Positions 18,366-26,396 of a stretch of 64,000 nucleotides of DNA are shown one piece after another. The notes under the pieces are model-generated. The model made no database searches. It had not been told where the DNA came from and saw only the letters and a list, made by a program, of their open reading frames with translations. Both the position numbers and the translations under genes were made by a program. The DNA comes from Maridesulfovibrio bastinii DSM 16055 (lineage in GTDB: Bacteria > Desulfobacterota > Desulfovibrionia > Desulfovibrionales > Desulfovibrionaceae), in NCBI RefSeq assembly GCF_000429985.1, contig NZ_AUCX01000010.1:124001-188000 (forward strand), given 5' to 3'. Numbering within the stretch: the first letter of the stretch is position 1; every line of letters begins with the position of its first letter.

Positions 18366-18661
18366 GAAATATCTCCTACTATTTAATATAACTTGCTAAA
18401 TTTACTTATATCTGTAAGACAATTTTAAGTATCGCCAGACCGGTTTCGCAATAAGGAGGAAACCTGTTGCAACGAACATCGCTGGATTTAAAAAACCAAA
18501 AATACTTTCACACTTTATCGTGAAGGCGAAGTCTTACAACAAAAACGTTAAATCCACCAAACGAAAAAAGAAGGCTGAAGAAACGGGTGACACTAAATCC
18601 CGGACTTGCCTCCGGCCCAAGCCCCTGATAGCTTGAGCCCAGCCTATAGAGAGACCGAACC
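18366..18661. other. Divergent intergenic region between valS and the BPL_N gene
   Basis: This 296-base stretch must carry the valS promoter on the minus strand and the leader of the BPL_N gene on the plus strand. It holds a strong AGGAGG (18454-18459) with no conventional long gene after it, an open frame described separately, and several nested complementary arms: GGATTTAA at 18484-18491 with TTAAATCC at 18548-18555, and an imperfect GGCCCAAGC/GCTTGAGCC hairpin near 18615-18641. No known riboswitch core was recognised. Confidence 0.5.
18418..18636 (+). other. Hidden 73-codon open frame entered by a possible -1 frameshift
   Basis: AGGAGG at 18454-18459 is seven bases before a TTG (18467) that opens an 18-codon frame ending in TGA at 18521-18523. 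In that frame the codons GAT TTA AAA AAC contain two overlapping -1 slippery heptamers, T-TTA-AAA and A-AAA-AAC. The -1 frame is open from 18418 to the TGA at 18634 and has no ATG or TTG start. It would yield a strongly basic tail (KSTKRKKKAEE among others). A 7-bp stem (18505-18511 with 18520-18526) begins eight bases after the second heptamer, the usual spacing for a frameshift stimulator. Alternatively it is a relict small gene that lost its start, or chance. Confidence 0.35.
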
Positions 18662-19906
18662 ATGTCAAGTATCTATATATTATGGGATGAATCCCACTTC
18701 TGGGGACTGTTGATCCGCCGCGCACTCAGTTCGTGGCAGATAGACCATCGCCTTGTCCGTGGACATGAGATAGCGCAGGGACTGCTGGCAAGCAACCCCC
18801 CGAAGCTCCTTATTGTACCCGGAGGATGGGCTCGTGGTAAAGCCCGCAGTCTGGGAGAATCCGGAATTTCCGCAATAAAAAGATTTGTGGCCCAAGGCGG
18901 CAGCTATCTTGGCTTTTGCGGCGGGGCAGGTCTCGGCCTTTCATCAAAAGAAGGATTATCACTTACTTCATGGAAAAGAAAAGGTTTCGACAATCGTCTG
19001 CACCACTTTCTAAGCGGTCATATCAACGTCAGCCTTAAAATAGAACACCCGCTGGTCCCGGAATCACTGGGGGAATCAGCCCTTCTTCCGGTATGGTGGC
19101 CCGGACAGTTTGCTCCTGCCGATGATAAAACAGAAGCACTGGGAAGATACCATACCCCCGGACCGGATTTCTGGGTAGCTGATCTATGCCTGTCAGCTCT
19201 GCCGGAAGGAACTCTTTCCGACTGGGAAAATCTGTATGGTATAAAACTCCTGCCTGATTTTCTGGAAAGCCGCCCCGCAATTGTTCACGGCAATTATGGA
19301 AAAGGGTCTTATGTCTTAAGCTATCTGCATCTGGAAACCCCGGCTTCACATCAGGCCAACCGCTGGTTATCACATCTTCTAGACCGCTTAAGAAATATTT
19401 CACCCGTTAAGAGAAAAAACGTCCCGGCATGGGAACTATCAACCACCCCTGTAAACTGGCCGGATGAAAATCTCTACAAGGCCAAACGCACAATTGAAAA
19501 AATTATCGCAACCGGGGAAAATAATTTTCTACTTTTCTGGCGCAATCCATGGCTTCTGGGCTGGCGCAGAGGCATTCCCGGAGCGGCACTGAACAGCCTT
19601 TATGCCTTAATCTGTGAAATAATGTCCTGTGAGCCTCATCCCGAAGCTATAATGTACTGGAACAGGAAGCAGGATGAATTTTGCTCCGTTCTTAAACTTT
19701 TCGATGAGGGAGTTACGGGTTATCTTTTGAGTGAAAGATTTGCCATGACCATGCAGAATCTCGCTCCTGAATCAGTATTTCCACGAGGCATAAAAGAACA
19801 ACGCAACGCCCTTTTCGGTCCTCCTCCCGGAGCAGGCGGAATTCATGCCCGGCTTCAGCATATTCTGGAAGAGCTGGCTTACATCACCTTTTCTGCTGAG
19901 CAATAA
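18662..19906 (+). CDS. BPL_N domain protein (glutamine amidotransferase-like)
   Basis: A 414-aa protein whose N-terminal half matches the BPL_N family, the amidotransferase-like domain also found at the N-terminus of eukaryotic biotin protein ligases. It has LLIVPGGWARGKARSLGESG, then GGSYLGFCGGAGLGLS, where the Cys in GFCGGA sits at the nucleophile elbow of class I amidotransferase folds. The second half (about 250-414) is helical and unassigned. The reaction is unknown; no biotin ligase catalytic domain is present. The only ribosome-binding site is a weak GAGAGACC. The upstream leader is unusual and is described separately. Confidence 0.75.
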   Translation: MSSIYILWDESHFWGLLIRRALSSWQIDHRLVRGHEIAQGLLASNPPKLLIVPGGWARGKARSLGESGISAIKRFVAQGGSYLGFCGGAGLGLSSKEGLSLTSWKRKGFDNRLHHFLSGHINVSLKIEHPLVPESLGESALLPVWWPGQFAPADDKTEALGRYHTPGPDFWVADLCLSALPEGTLSDWENLYGIKLLPDFLESRPAIVHGNYGKGSYVLSYLHLETPASHQANRWLSHLLDRLRNISPVKRKNVPAWELSTTPVNWPDENLYKAKRTIEKIIATGENNFLLFWRNPWLLGWRRGIPGAALNSLYALICEIMSCEPHPEAIMYWNRKQDEFCSVLKLFDEGVTGYLLSERFAMTMQNLAPESVFPRGIKEQRNALFGPPPGAGGIHARLQHILEELAYITFSAEQ

Positions 19907-19938
19907 CCATTTTCGCCTCTAATTTAAGATCAAATCAT

Positions 19939-19968
19939 AAACTTATCGGGAATATATCGATAAGTTTT
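19939..19968 (+). terminator. Weak AT-rich hairpin after the BPL_N gene
   Basis: AAACTTATCG pairs with CGATAAGTTT across a GGAATATAT loop, about 35 bases after the stop, followed by TTAATTATATAATT. It is a possible weak terminator. Confidence 0.4.
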
Positions 19969-20021
19969 AATTATATAATTATCTAAAATAATTAATAATA
20001 AACATTTTTTATTTTTTCAAA

Positions 20022-20069
20022 AAAAAGGTATAGCTGCTTGACTATTTTGTTTAGCAGCTATACCTTTTT
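20022..20069 (+). promoter_or_regulatory. 17-bp-arm inverted repeat over the marR promoter and start
   Basis: Positions 20022-20038 and 20053-20069 are perfect 17-base complementary arms (core GGTATAGCTGCT/AGCAGCTATACC) around a 14-base centre. A TTGACT hexamer (20038-20043) and TATACC (20059-20064, 15-base spacer) lie inside it, so a promoter could be embedded in the repeat. The right arm ends five bases before the marR ATG at 20074. This suits an autoregulatory operator for the MarR-type protein encoded next. It could also act as an RNA hairpin. A pure terminator five bases before a start codon is unlikely. Confidence 0.6.
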
Positions 20070-20073
20070 GAGC

Positions 20074-20532
20074 ATGAGAACACTTGAAGATCTACAGCCC
20101 TTAATGAGCAGTCTCGGCAGTGCATTTGAAAAATACATTTCAGTCAGTAAAAGCCAGAAAGATTTCGGGATAGGCGAGCCGCTTTACCCGACGGAAATAC
20201 ATGTTCTGAGTGCCATTTCTGAAAACAATGGAAGCAGCGTTACTCAAATAGCGAAACTATTTGGAACAACCAAGGGAGCTGCATCACAGATAACGGCAAA
20301 ACTTGTGGCGAAAGGTTACCTTTTAAAAGAAAAGGACCCGCAAAAAAAATCACGGCTCCTGCTGACTCCAACGGAAAAAGGTTTAGAGGCGCACAGGATA
20401 CATATGGAATTTCACATGAATAAAGACAAAGATTTTTTTGAATACCTCTCCGGGCTTAATGAAGAACAATTTCAGACTTTCAAAGACTTCTGTAGACAGT
20501 TGAATCTATGGATGGATTCATATCTGGAATAA
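20074..20532 (+). CDS. MarR-family transcriptional regulator
   Basis: A 152-aa winged-helix regulator. YPTEIHVLSAISENNGSSVT and IAKLFGTTKGAASQITAKLV give the helix-turn-helix, and KKSRLLLTPTEKG is the wing, all in MarR order. MarR proteins usually bind palindromes over their own promoter as dimers and release them on ligand binding. I choose the ATG at 20074; no ribosome-binding site precedes it, so the message may be nearly leaderless. A TTG at 20038 with AAGG upstream would extend the protein by 12 residues and put half of the inverted repeat inside the gene. The O-methyltransferase gene starts 23 bases downstream and is the likely target. Confidence 0.88.
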   Translation: MRTLEDLQPLMSSLGSAFEKYISVSKSQKDFGIGEPLYPTEIHVLSAISENNGSSVTQIAKLFGTTKGAASQITAKLVAKGYLLKEKDPQKKSRLLLTPTEKGLEAHRIHMEFHMNKDKDFFEYLSGLNEEQFQTFKDFCRQLNLWMDSYLE

Positions 20533-20555
20533 ATATTTTAACAGGAGCATAGAAC

Positions 20556-21560
20556 ATGCAGACTCCGACTCAGGATATTAACGCAATTGAAACCATGTTG
20601 ATTAATGGTCTGGCTTTCAAAACAATAATTGCAGCTGCGCATGCTAAAATTTTTGATACCCTGGAACAGCCGAAGACAGCTGCGGAACTGGCCGAAGATA
20701 TGGGCTTCAAAGAATCTCCGGCAAAATCAATGCTGAATCTTCTTGCCGCTAACGGCATAGTGGAAAAATCGGATGATAAATTCAGGAACAGCCGGATCGC
20801 ATCAGAATTTCTGGTCTCAAGCTCAAAGCTGAATCAGCTCAAGTCACTTGAGCTTTTTAAAAGATTTCACGAAGCTATATCTGAAGATATTATCGGCCTC
20901 TTAAAGGGTGAAATCGAAACCAGAAGCATCATTGATAAAAGCTGGGGACAGCAGGACTCCATGGATGGAACAGCAGAGCATGCAATACTGGGTGCTGTTC
21001 AGGATACCGTTGCATTTATAACAGAGCTGCCGGAGTTCAGTTCTATGAAACAAATGTGCGATATTGGCGGCAACCACGGAGAATTCTCCATGGCACTTCT
21101 GAACGCAAATCCCGGACTGTCCGGTGAAATTGCCGATTTTCCACATGTTGCCGAGACCTCAAATCAGCGCATAGCCCAGCGGGGTTTTTCAGAGCGGCTC
21201 AAAGCATTCGGCTGCGATCTCAGAAAAGACTCACTCGGTCATGAAAAATATGATCTCAGCATTGCCTCCCATATCCTTTACGCTTTCACTGACAATATGG
21301 AGCAGATTTTAAAATCAGTTTATGATTCCCTAAAGCCCGGGGGTTGGTTTGTAACCCACCATTTAAACGAATCCGGGAATTTTGATCCCCGCTACATTAC
21401 CGGAGTTCAATTTGTGACCAACCTCTCCGGCTATAAAACCCACACCCTTAATGCTGACAGACTGGCAGCGGCAATGAAAGAAGCTGGTTTTAAAACCACA
21501 AAAAGCCGCGAAGTTGGTATAGGCCGGACCCGGCTTATCGTTGCAGCTCAAAAAGGCTAA
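20556..21560 (+). CDS. SAM-dependent O-methyltransferase (methyltransferase family 2 type)
   Basis: A 334-aa class I methyltransferase with an N-terminal winged-helix dimerisation domain (about 10-95; FDTLEQPKTAAELAEDMG) and a C-terminal catalytic domain. The SAM motif is MCDIGGNHGEFSMALL, and YDLSIASHILYAFTDN and SLKPGGWFVTHH follow in order, as in plant- and actinomycete-type O-methyltransferases and the hydroxyneurosporene type. The acceptor is not predictable; a toxic phenolic or quinone-like compound would fit control by an adjacent MarR regulator, which is inference. ACAGGAGC precedes the ATG. A strong terminator follows the stop. Confidence 0.87.
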   Translation: MQTPTQDINAIETMLINGLAFKTIIAAAHAKIFDTLEQPKTAAELAEDMGFKESPAKSMLNLLAANGIVEKSDDKFRNSRIASEFLVSSSKLNQLKSLELFKRFHEAISEDIIGLLKGEIETRSIIDKSWGQQDSMDGTAEHAILGAVQDTVAFITELPEFSSMKQMCDIGGNHGEFSMALLNANPGLSGEIADFPHVAETSNQRIAQRGFSERLKAFGCDLRKDSLGHEKYDLSIASHILYAFTDNMEQILKSVYDSLKPGGWFVTHHLNESGNFDPRYITGVQFVTNLSGYKTHTLNADRLAAAMKEAGFKTTKSREVGIGRTRLIVAAQKG

Positions 21561-21590
21561 ATAACTTTCCCGATAGCTCCCCCCATATAT

Positions 21591-21626
21591 GCAGGATCTG
21601 TAACTTACAGATCCTGCTCTTTTTTT
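21591..21626 (+). terminator. Intrinsic terminator of the marR-methyltransferase unit
   Basis: GCAGGATCTG pairs with CAGATCCTGC across TAACTTA and is followed by CTCTTTTTTT. The stem is long and the T-run clear. Confidence 0.9.
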
Positions 21627-21943
21627 AAAATCGCATCCAGTTCAAGGTAATAATATAAACAATATTTTTTTATTCATCAAAGTAACGTCAGCCGCCATTC
21701 CAGCGCCGTAACAAGATGGACACGAAAATGCAGCGTTATTTTAAATAATTAAATTAAATTTCATATAAATAATTTGTGTTTTTCCTCCAAAAGATAATTG
21801 TATCAAGCAACATTTTCAAAAGTTAAACGTCATTGAACATATTAAATTTATAAGCTATCAATATAATTAAAAACCACATCGGTTTAAAACAATGGCGGCT
21901 ATGAATTAATCTTTAACGGTTAAGATAGACAACAGCGGTCAAT
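21627..21943. other. AT-rich intergenic stretch before the DUF342 gene
   Basis: Apart from the terminator at its left edge this stretch shows no open frame, repeat or convincing promoter hexamer pair. It is very AT-rich and presumably carries the promoter of the DUF342 gene. Confidence 0.5.
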
Positions 21944-23872
21944 ATGATTGATTTATCTAAAAAAAGAGCGGAAATGGCTAAACGACGCAGTGGTGAAAGC
22001 GTCAGTATTGAATTTGCGCTCACTGACGACCGCATGGCTGCTTACATATCGGCCTATGAAATTAAGCCGGGTGAAGAAGAACTTCTTTCTGTCGAAATCA
22101 TGAAAAGGGAGCTTAAGAAAGCCGGATATGATGGAGAACTTGATCTTGATGCAGCAAACTTCGCCATAAAAAGACTTAAAGAAGGAAAAAGCATATTAAA
22201 TGTTGCTCTGGTTAGAGGTGAATATCCTCAGGAACCTGAAAACGGCAGAATCTTTTCACAGGGCAATTTAAAATATCCCGTAGTGCCGGGACTGGTTTTC
22301 GGCAAACTTATTCCCGCAACAAAAGGCAGACCCGGAAAGACGATAGATGGTGAAGTAATCACTCCAAAAAGCGATCTCAAGCCTACCCCGCTGACAATTA
22401 CTGAAGCATCAGGATGCACGCTGGAGAAAGAGACAGGAGAATTAAGCTCCAGAAGATACGGGCTGGTAAAAATTAAAGACAACACAATAGTAGTTGAACC
22501 GCTCATAGAAGTTGCCCCGGACTATATGAGCATTACAGCAAAATTTTACGGCTTCGACTGCTTTGGCTCCCACATTGCCCTGCGCCATATTGAGCACAGT
22601 CTAAAAGAGCTTAACATTGCACGTCCGGTCCAGCATGTAGCAGGTGAAACAGCTTTAAAAAAAGCCCGTGAGACCAAAAAGCCGCAGGAAGCTGTCATCG
22701 TAAAAGGCACGGAACCAATCCCCGGAAAGGATGGCTGGTTTGAATACGCCGGTGAAGACGTCAACAAAGTTGGAACTGTCCTTAAAGGAGACCGGGTTGA
22801 TTATCGTGAACGCGGCATGCATCCCATGGTTAAGCCCGGTCAGATAATAGGTAAAATACATCCTCCGGTGGAAGGTGTTGCCGGTGAAGATGTCTATGGC
22901 AGACTGACACCGCCGCCTGACGGAAGTCAGTTGAAAATTATTCCTGATGAATCGGTGGAAATGCTTGAAGACGGTATTTCCTACAAAGCTAAGGCGACTG
23001 GAGTTGTTGATTTAAAGGACGGAGTTCTTTCGGTCTGTGATATTCTGGTGACAAAAGGAGATGTGGATTACTCCACAGGAAATATCAGACTAGAAACCGG
23101 ATCCGTACATGTAAACGGGAATATCCGTGAGGGATTCACCGTAGAAGTTCCTGATCACATATTGGTCAGGCAGACCATTGAAGATGCACTGGTTCTTGCC
23201 GGCAGGGACATAGAAGTGAACGGAGGCATTGTCATGGGTGGCCGGGGACAGGTAAAATGCAAAGGCTGTATCACAGCTCATTTTGCCGCCAATGCCCACA
23301 TAGAATGTGCCGGAGATTTGAGTATAAAAAGCGAGCTCAGCAATTCAAAGGTCAGAGCCAAAGGCATGGTTTTCGCCATATCCGGAAAAGGTGTTATACA
23401 GGGAGGTTCAATCGCCTCATATACAGGTGTGGAAGCGAATGAAATAGGGTCTGACATCGGAGTAAAGACGGTTGTCTCCATTATCAGCGAACCTCCGGAC
23501 ACTAAGCATCTGGTTGAAAAGCGTGAAGCACTGCGTGGAAGTCTTCTTAAAATAAATAAATCCATAGGAGAAGAGCCGGATGATATTATTCTGGCAGCGA
23601 CCGCCGAAGATAAAAAGGAAATGATGCAGCAGGTACTGCTGGTACGCGCCCAGACTAAAATGAAGCTCAAAAATATACGCCGCAGCTTATCTGCAGAACT
23701 CAACGCCTACTATAATGCTCTTGAAAAGCGATCCATAAAAGTCAGGCGTGTGGCCTATCCCGGACTGGTTATCCGCATAGGAGGCAAATCACTGCAACTG
23801 GAAAAGCCCCTTAACCGTGTCCGCTTTTACTTTGATGCCACCAAAAAAGAAATAGTTGCGGGCGACCTTTAA
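21944..23872 (+). CDS. DUF342/FapA-family protein
   Basis: A 642-aa protein of the DUF342 (FapA) family. The core, about residues 225-470, is a long run of short glycine-rich beta repeats (VHVNGNIREG, DIEVNGGIVMGGRGQVKCKG, KVRAKGMVFAISGKGVIQGG), the right-handed beta-helix pattern of the family, which is also shared with bactofilins and MinC. It ends in a coiled coil (about 530-590). Family members have been linked to polar assembly, flagella or sporulation in different bacteria; the exact role is unknown. Its stop is one base from that of the convergent FliD-like gene, so the two transcripts meet tail to tail. The ribosome-binding site is weak. Confidence 0.8.
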   Translation: MIDLSKKRAEMAKRRSGESVSIEFALTDDRMAAYISAYEIKPGEEELLSVEIMKRELKKAGYDGELDLDAANFAIKRLKEGKSILNVALVRGEYPQEPENGRIFSQGNLKYPVVPGLVFGKLIPATKGRPGKTIDGEVITPKSDLKPTPLTITEASGCTLEKETGELSSRRYGLVKIKDNTIVVEPLIEVAPDYMSITAKFYGFDCFGSHIALRHIEHSLKELNIARPVQHVAGETALKKARETKKPQEAVIVKGTEPIPGKDGWFEYAGEDVNKVGTVLKGDRVDYRERGMHPMVKPGQIIGKIHPPVEGVAGEDVYGRLTPPPDGSQLKIIPDESVEMLEDGISYKAKATGVVDLKDGVLSVCDILVTKGDVDYSTGNIRLETGSVHVNGNIREGFTVEVPDHILVRQTIEDALVLAGRDIEVNGGIVMGGRGQVKCKGCITAHFAANAHIECAGDLSIKSELSNSKVRAKGMVFAISGKGVIQGGSIASYTGVEANEIGSDIGVKTVVSIISEPPDTKHLVEKREALRGSLLKINKSIGEEPDDIILAATAEDKKEMMQQVLLVRAQTKMKLKNIRRSLSAELNAYYNALEKRSIKVRRVAYPGLVIRIGGKSLQLEKPLNRVRFYFDATKKEIVAGDL

Positions 23873-23873
23873 A

Positions 23874-25634
23874 TCAGCCCTTCAAGTTCACTAACGGCCC
23901 GGATGCCGGAAAATAGAAATCAAAACTTTTGTTCTCGTATAAGTCCAGCAACTCAGAAGATTTTTCCAGCTCAATTTCAGTACGGGGCGAAGGTTCGGGC
24001 AGGAGTCTGTCAGGCAGTGAACTTTCATTAATAAGATAACTTTCCACCCCGTTTTTGAGAACTTTTCCGGTATTCTCATCCCATTCAGGAAATAGCCCCT
24101 GGTCCCCATTTTCAATAATTGAATTAACCCGGTCAGGTTCAGAGCCAAGAGCCTTATAAAAGGCATCAGAATCAAACCAGAGCATTTTGTCTTTTCCAGC
24201 TTCACGCAGCCCCATCCATTCCAGATCCGTACTGCGTTCTTCCAGCGGAGTACGCCAGATATCGCCGAAACCTTCCTGGAAAAGATCTTTGACCGGAAGA
24301 TAATTTTTTCTGAAACTGTTGTACGATTCAGCTATGGAAGAAACAGCAGATTCCATTTTTTCGATAGCATCAACAACTTTTAAGGGCAGGGTCTCGCTGA
24401 AAGAATCTTCAAGCTCAATCTGCACCCGTCCTTTATCAAGTGAAAATAATCCCGGAGACCGGACCTCTTCGCTGCCGTTTATAATCATTCTGGAGTCAGA
24501 TCCGGGCTGGGAGGTGATGCCGAGCTTTAGCTGATCCAGTGAAGTATCAGGTGAAAGCTCAAGCCGCTCACCTATTTTAGGATCGACCATTGAAATTTTA
24601 ACCGCAAGGCCATCGGTCATGAAAAAATCATCACCACTGTAAACCTGTGAAGGCATGCGGGTATCAACCACTTCGGCGTCCAACCTTTCGGAAGCAGTCT
24701 CAACGGCATTAACAATGCTCCCTAAAACATCAGACCACTTATCCCCGTCTTCAACTGTAAAATTTACTGTGCCGCTTTCACTCCCGGCAGTATAACCAAT
24801 GCTGTGCTCCCCGGCTTCCAGTGTTGAAGTGGCTTCCGATTCAAAACTCCCGCTCAGAAAAGTTGAAACAGAACCGGAGGAAATTCCTTCTATACTGTAT
24901 AATTTTTTTTCGGCCGGACCTATTGCCGGTTCAGTGCTTTTAAGCTCAAGCGAAGAAATAAGCCCACCGGAGAGATCACGAAATCCAAGCTGACGGTCGC
25001 CGTATGCAGAGTTTACGGAAAAAACCAGAGCATCACCTGAACCAAGCAGATCATCCTGATTTATACCGGGATAATCTTTATTAACGACTGAAGCCTGAAC
25101 GTGCAGACGGCTGCTATTAATAGCGTCCGCCACCATCTCCAGCACTTCACCGTTTTTCATACCATCGGTCACATCAAGGGTGAAAGTTTCAGACTCATCC
25201 CCCAGAGTCATCTGAAATTTATATGCTCTGTCATCCAGAACCGAGGTTATGCCGGAAGTAAACCCTCTGGAATACATCCGGTTATACTCAAGAATTTTGC
25301 CATTTGGTGAAAGACTCGCATTGATATGGCCGTCAAGGCCGGAATCCTGAGCTATAAGACGTTCCTGATTTAAACTGAATCCGGTATCAGGCCATTTAAA
25401 AGATGCAATTGAATTTTTCAGTTTATTCAACTGACGGCTGATTTCAACTGTGGCAGGACTGGCGGCTCTGTTATAAAAATTTCTAAGTAAGGGCTGCTTG
25501 AAGCGACTTTCACCATAATCATCGGTGAAAGCTTTCTTTTTGGTATCAGAGCCGGTGCTTTGACCCGTCTTTACGAGCTTTGTTCCGTCCAGAGTTATCC
25601 GATCCACAGCTCTCCTCTCTGTAGACAACATCAT
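23874..25634 (-). CDS. FliD-like protein with flagellin hook IN motifs
   Basis: A 586-aa protein related to the filament cap/hook-associated proteins. Two segments resemble the flagellin hook IN motif: TFTLDVTDGMKNGEVLEMVA with INSS...VQASVV, and VNFTVEDGDKWSDVLGSIVN with VETASERLDAEV. The C-terminal part has SSIAESYNSFRKNYLPVK, similar to the FliD C-terminal coil. No signal peptide is present, as expected for flagellar export. It is not a textbook FliD: the terminal coiled coils are short. It starts inside the 3' end of truA (89-base overlap) and lies downstream of fliJ and motE-like genes, so a flagellar or export-related role is likely. The convergent DUF342 gene is one base away. Confidence 0.6.
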   Translation of the reverse strand: MMLSTERRAVDRITLDGTKLVKTGQSTGSDTKKKAFTDDYGESRFKQPLLRNFYNRAASPATVEISRQLNKLKNSIASFKWPDTGFSLNQERLIAQDSGLDGHINASLSPNGKILEYNRMYSRGFTSGITSVLDDRAYKFQMTLGDESETFTLDVTDGMKNGEVLEMVADAINSSRLHVQASVVNKDYPGINQDDLLGSGDALVFSVNSAYGDRQLGFRDLSGGLISSLELKSTEPAIGPAEKKLYSIEGISSGSVSTFLSGSFESEATSTLEAGEHSIGYTAGSESGTVNFTVEDGDKWSDVLGSIVNAVETASERLDAEVVDTRMPSQVYSGDDFFMTDGLAVKISMVDPKIGERLELSPDTSLDQLKLGITSQPGSDSRMIINGSEEVRSPGLFSLDKGRVQIELEDSFSETLPLKVVDAIEKMESAVSSIAESYNSFRKNYLPVKDLFQEGFGDIWRTPLEERSTDLEWMGLREAGKDKMLWFDSDAFYKALGSEPDRVNSIIENGDQGLFPEWDENTGKVLKNGVESYLINESSLPDRLLPEPSPRTEIELEKSSELLDLYENKSFDFYFPASGPLVNLKG

Positions 25635-26361
25635 AAAGACACAACCCTTGTGGCGGGGCCGTGGCCGGTGCTTTGGTTCTATCCTTCCCCTCTATTAAAT
25701 ATCGGACAAAATCAGGCTCGGCTTTACCCCTGCCGATTTCAACAAGACATCCGACCATATTTCGAACCATCTGTTTTAAAAAACCTGTTCCACGAAATTC
25801 AAGGATATATTCGGAAGAAGACTCTCCCTGAGTTCTTTTTATTTCAAGGAGTGTCCGCACTGTGTCTTTGACAGGAGTTCCCACATTCTGAAAAGCCGCA
25901 AAATCGTGCTCGCCCAGAAAAAAAGCAGCAGCCTGATCAACTTTTTCAAAATCCAGAAATCCACAGTCCCAGACATATTTTCTACGCTGAGGGATAAGAT
26001 ATTTTCTATTGGTCCAGAGAGTGTAAGTGTATACTTTTTCCAGAGCATCGAATCTGGAATGAAATTCACTCGAAACATAGTCCGCTTCAAGCACTGAAAT
26101 ATCATCCGGGAGAATTGAATTCAAAGCCCTCTGCCATGGAATAGAGATTCTGCTCTCAGGTATATCAAGATGAACAGTCTGCGCCAGAGCATGAACTCCA
26201 CTGTCTGTTCTTCCTGAACCATGCGCGCGTACAGGAGTTCCTGTAATACGGGAGACAGCCTTTTCCAGCTCACCCTGAACAGTGCGGAGGTCAGGCTGCA
26301 ACTGCCATCCGCAGAAGTCCGTGCCATCATAGGCAAGCTTCAATTTCAACCTTTTAACCAA
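25546..26361 (-). CDS. truA: tRNA pseudouridine(38-40) synthase
   Basis: TruA, 271 aa, isomerises uridines 38-40 in tRNA anticodon stems. The N-terminus LKLAYDGTDFCGWQLQPDLR, the catalytic GSGRTDSGVHALAQ (catalytic Asp) and the C-terminal FLKQMVRNMVGCLVEIGRG are all present. The start is a TTG at 26361 preceded by AAGGCGG. The last 24 residues after LYDVVY are extra, low in conservation and overlap the start of the FliD-like gene. It lies downstream of the motE-like gene by about 35 bases, so it is probably read with the flagellar genes. Confidence 0.95.
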   Translation of the reverse strand: MVKRLKLKLAYDGTDFCGWQLQPDLRTVQGELEKAVSRITGTPVRAHGSGRTDSGVHALAQTVHLDIPESRISIPWQRALNSILPDDISVLEADYVSSEFHSRFDALEKVYTYTLWTNRKYLIPQRRKYVWDCGFLDFEKVDQAAAFFLGEHDFAAFQNVGTPVKDTVRTLLEIKRTQGESSSEYILEFRGTGFLKQMVRNMVGCLVEIGRGKAEPDFVRYLIEGKDRTKAPATAPPQGLCLYDVVYREESCGSDNSGRNKARKDGSKHRL

Positions 26362-26396
26362 CCTGTACCGCCTTTATTTCATAACCGGAGCAAAGC

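Noticed and set aside
18596-18645. c-di-GMP (GEMM) riboswitch-like piece GCCTCCGGCCCAAG
   Set aside because: The short match to the GCCTCCGGCC segment is not accompanied by the other conserved GEMM segments, and an open frame runs through it.
20022-20069. Reading the marR inverted repeat as only a terminator
   Set aside because: It ends five bases before the start codon and overlaps promoter-like hexamers; a terminator there would silence the gene.
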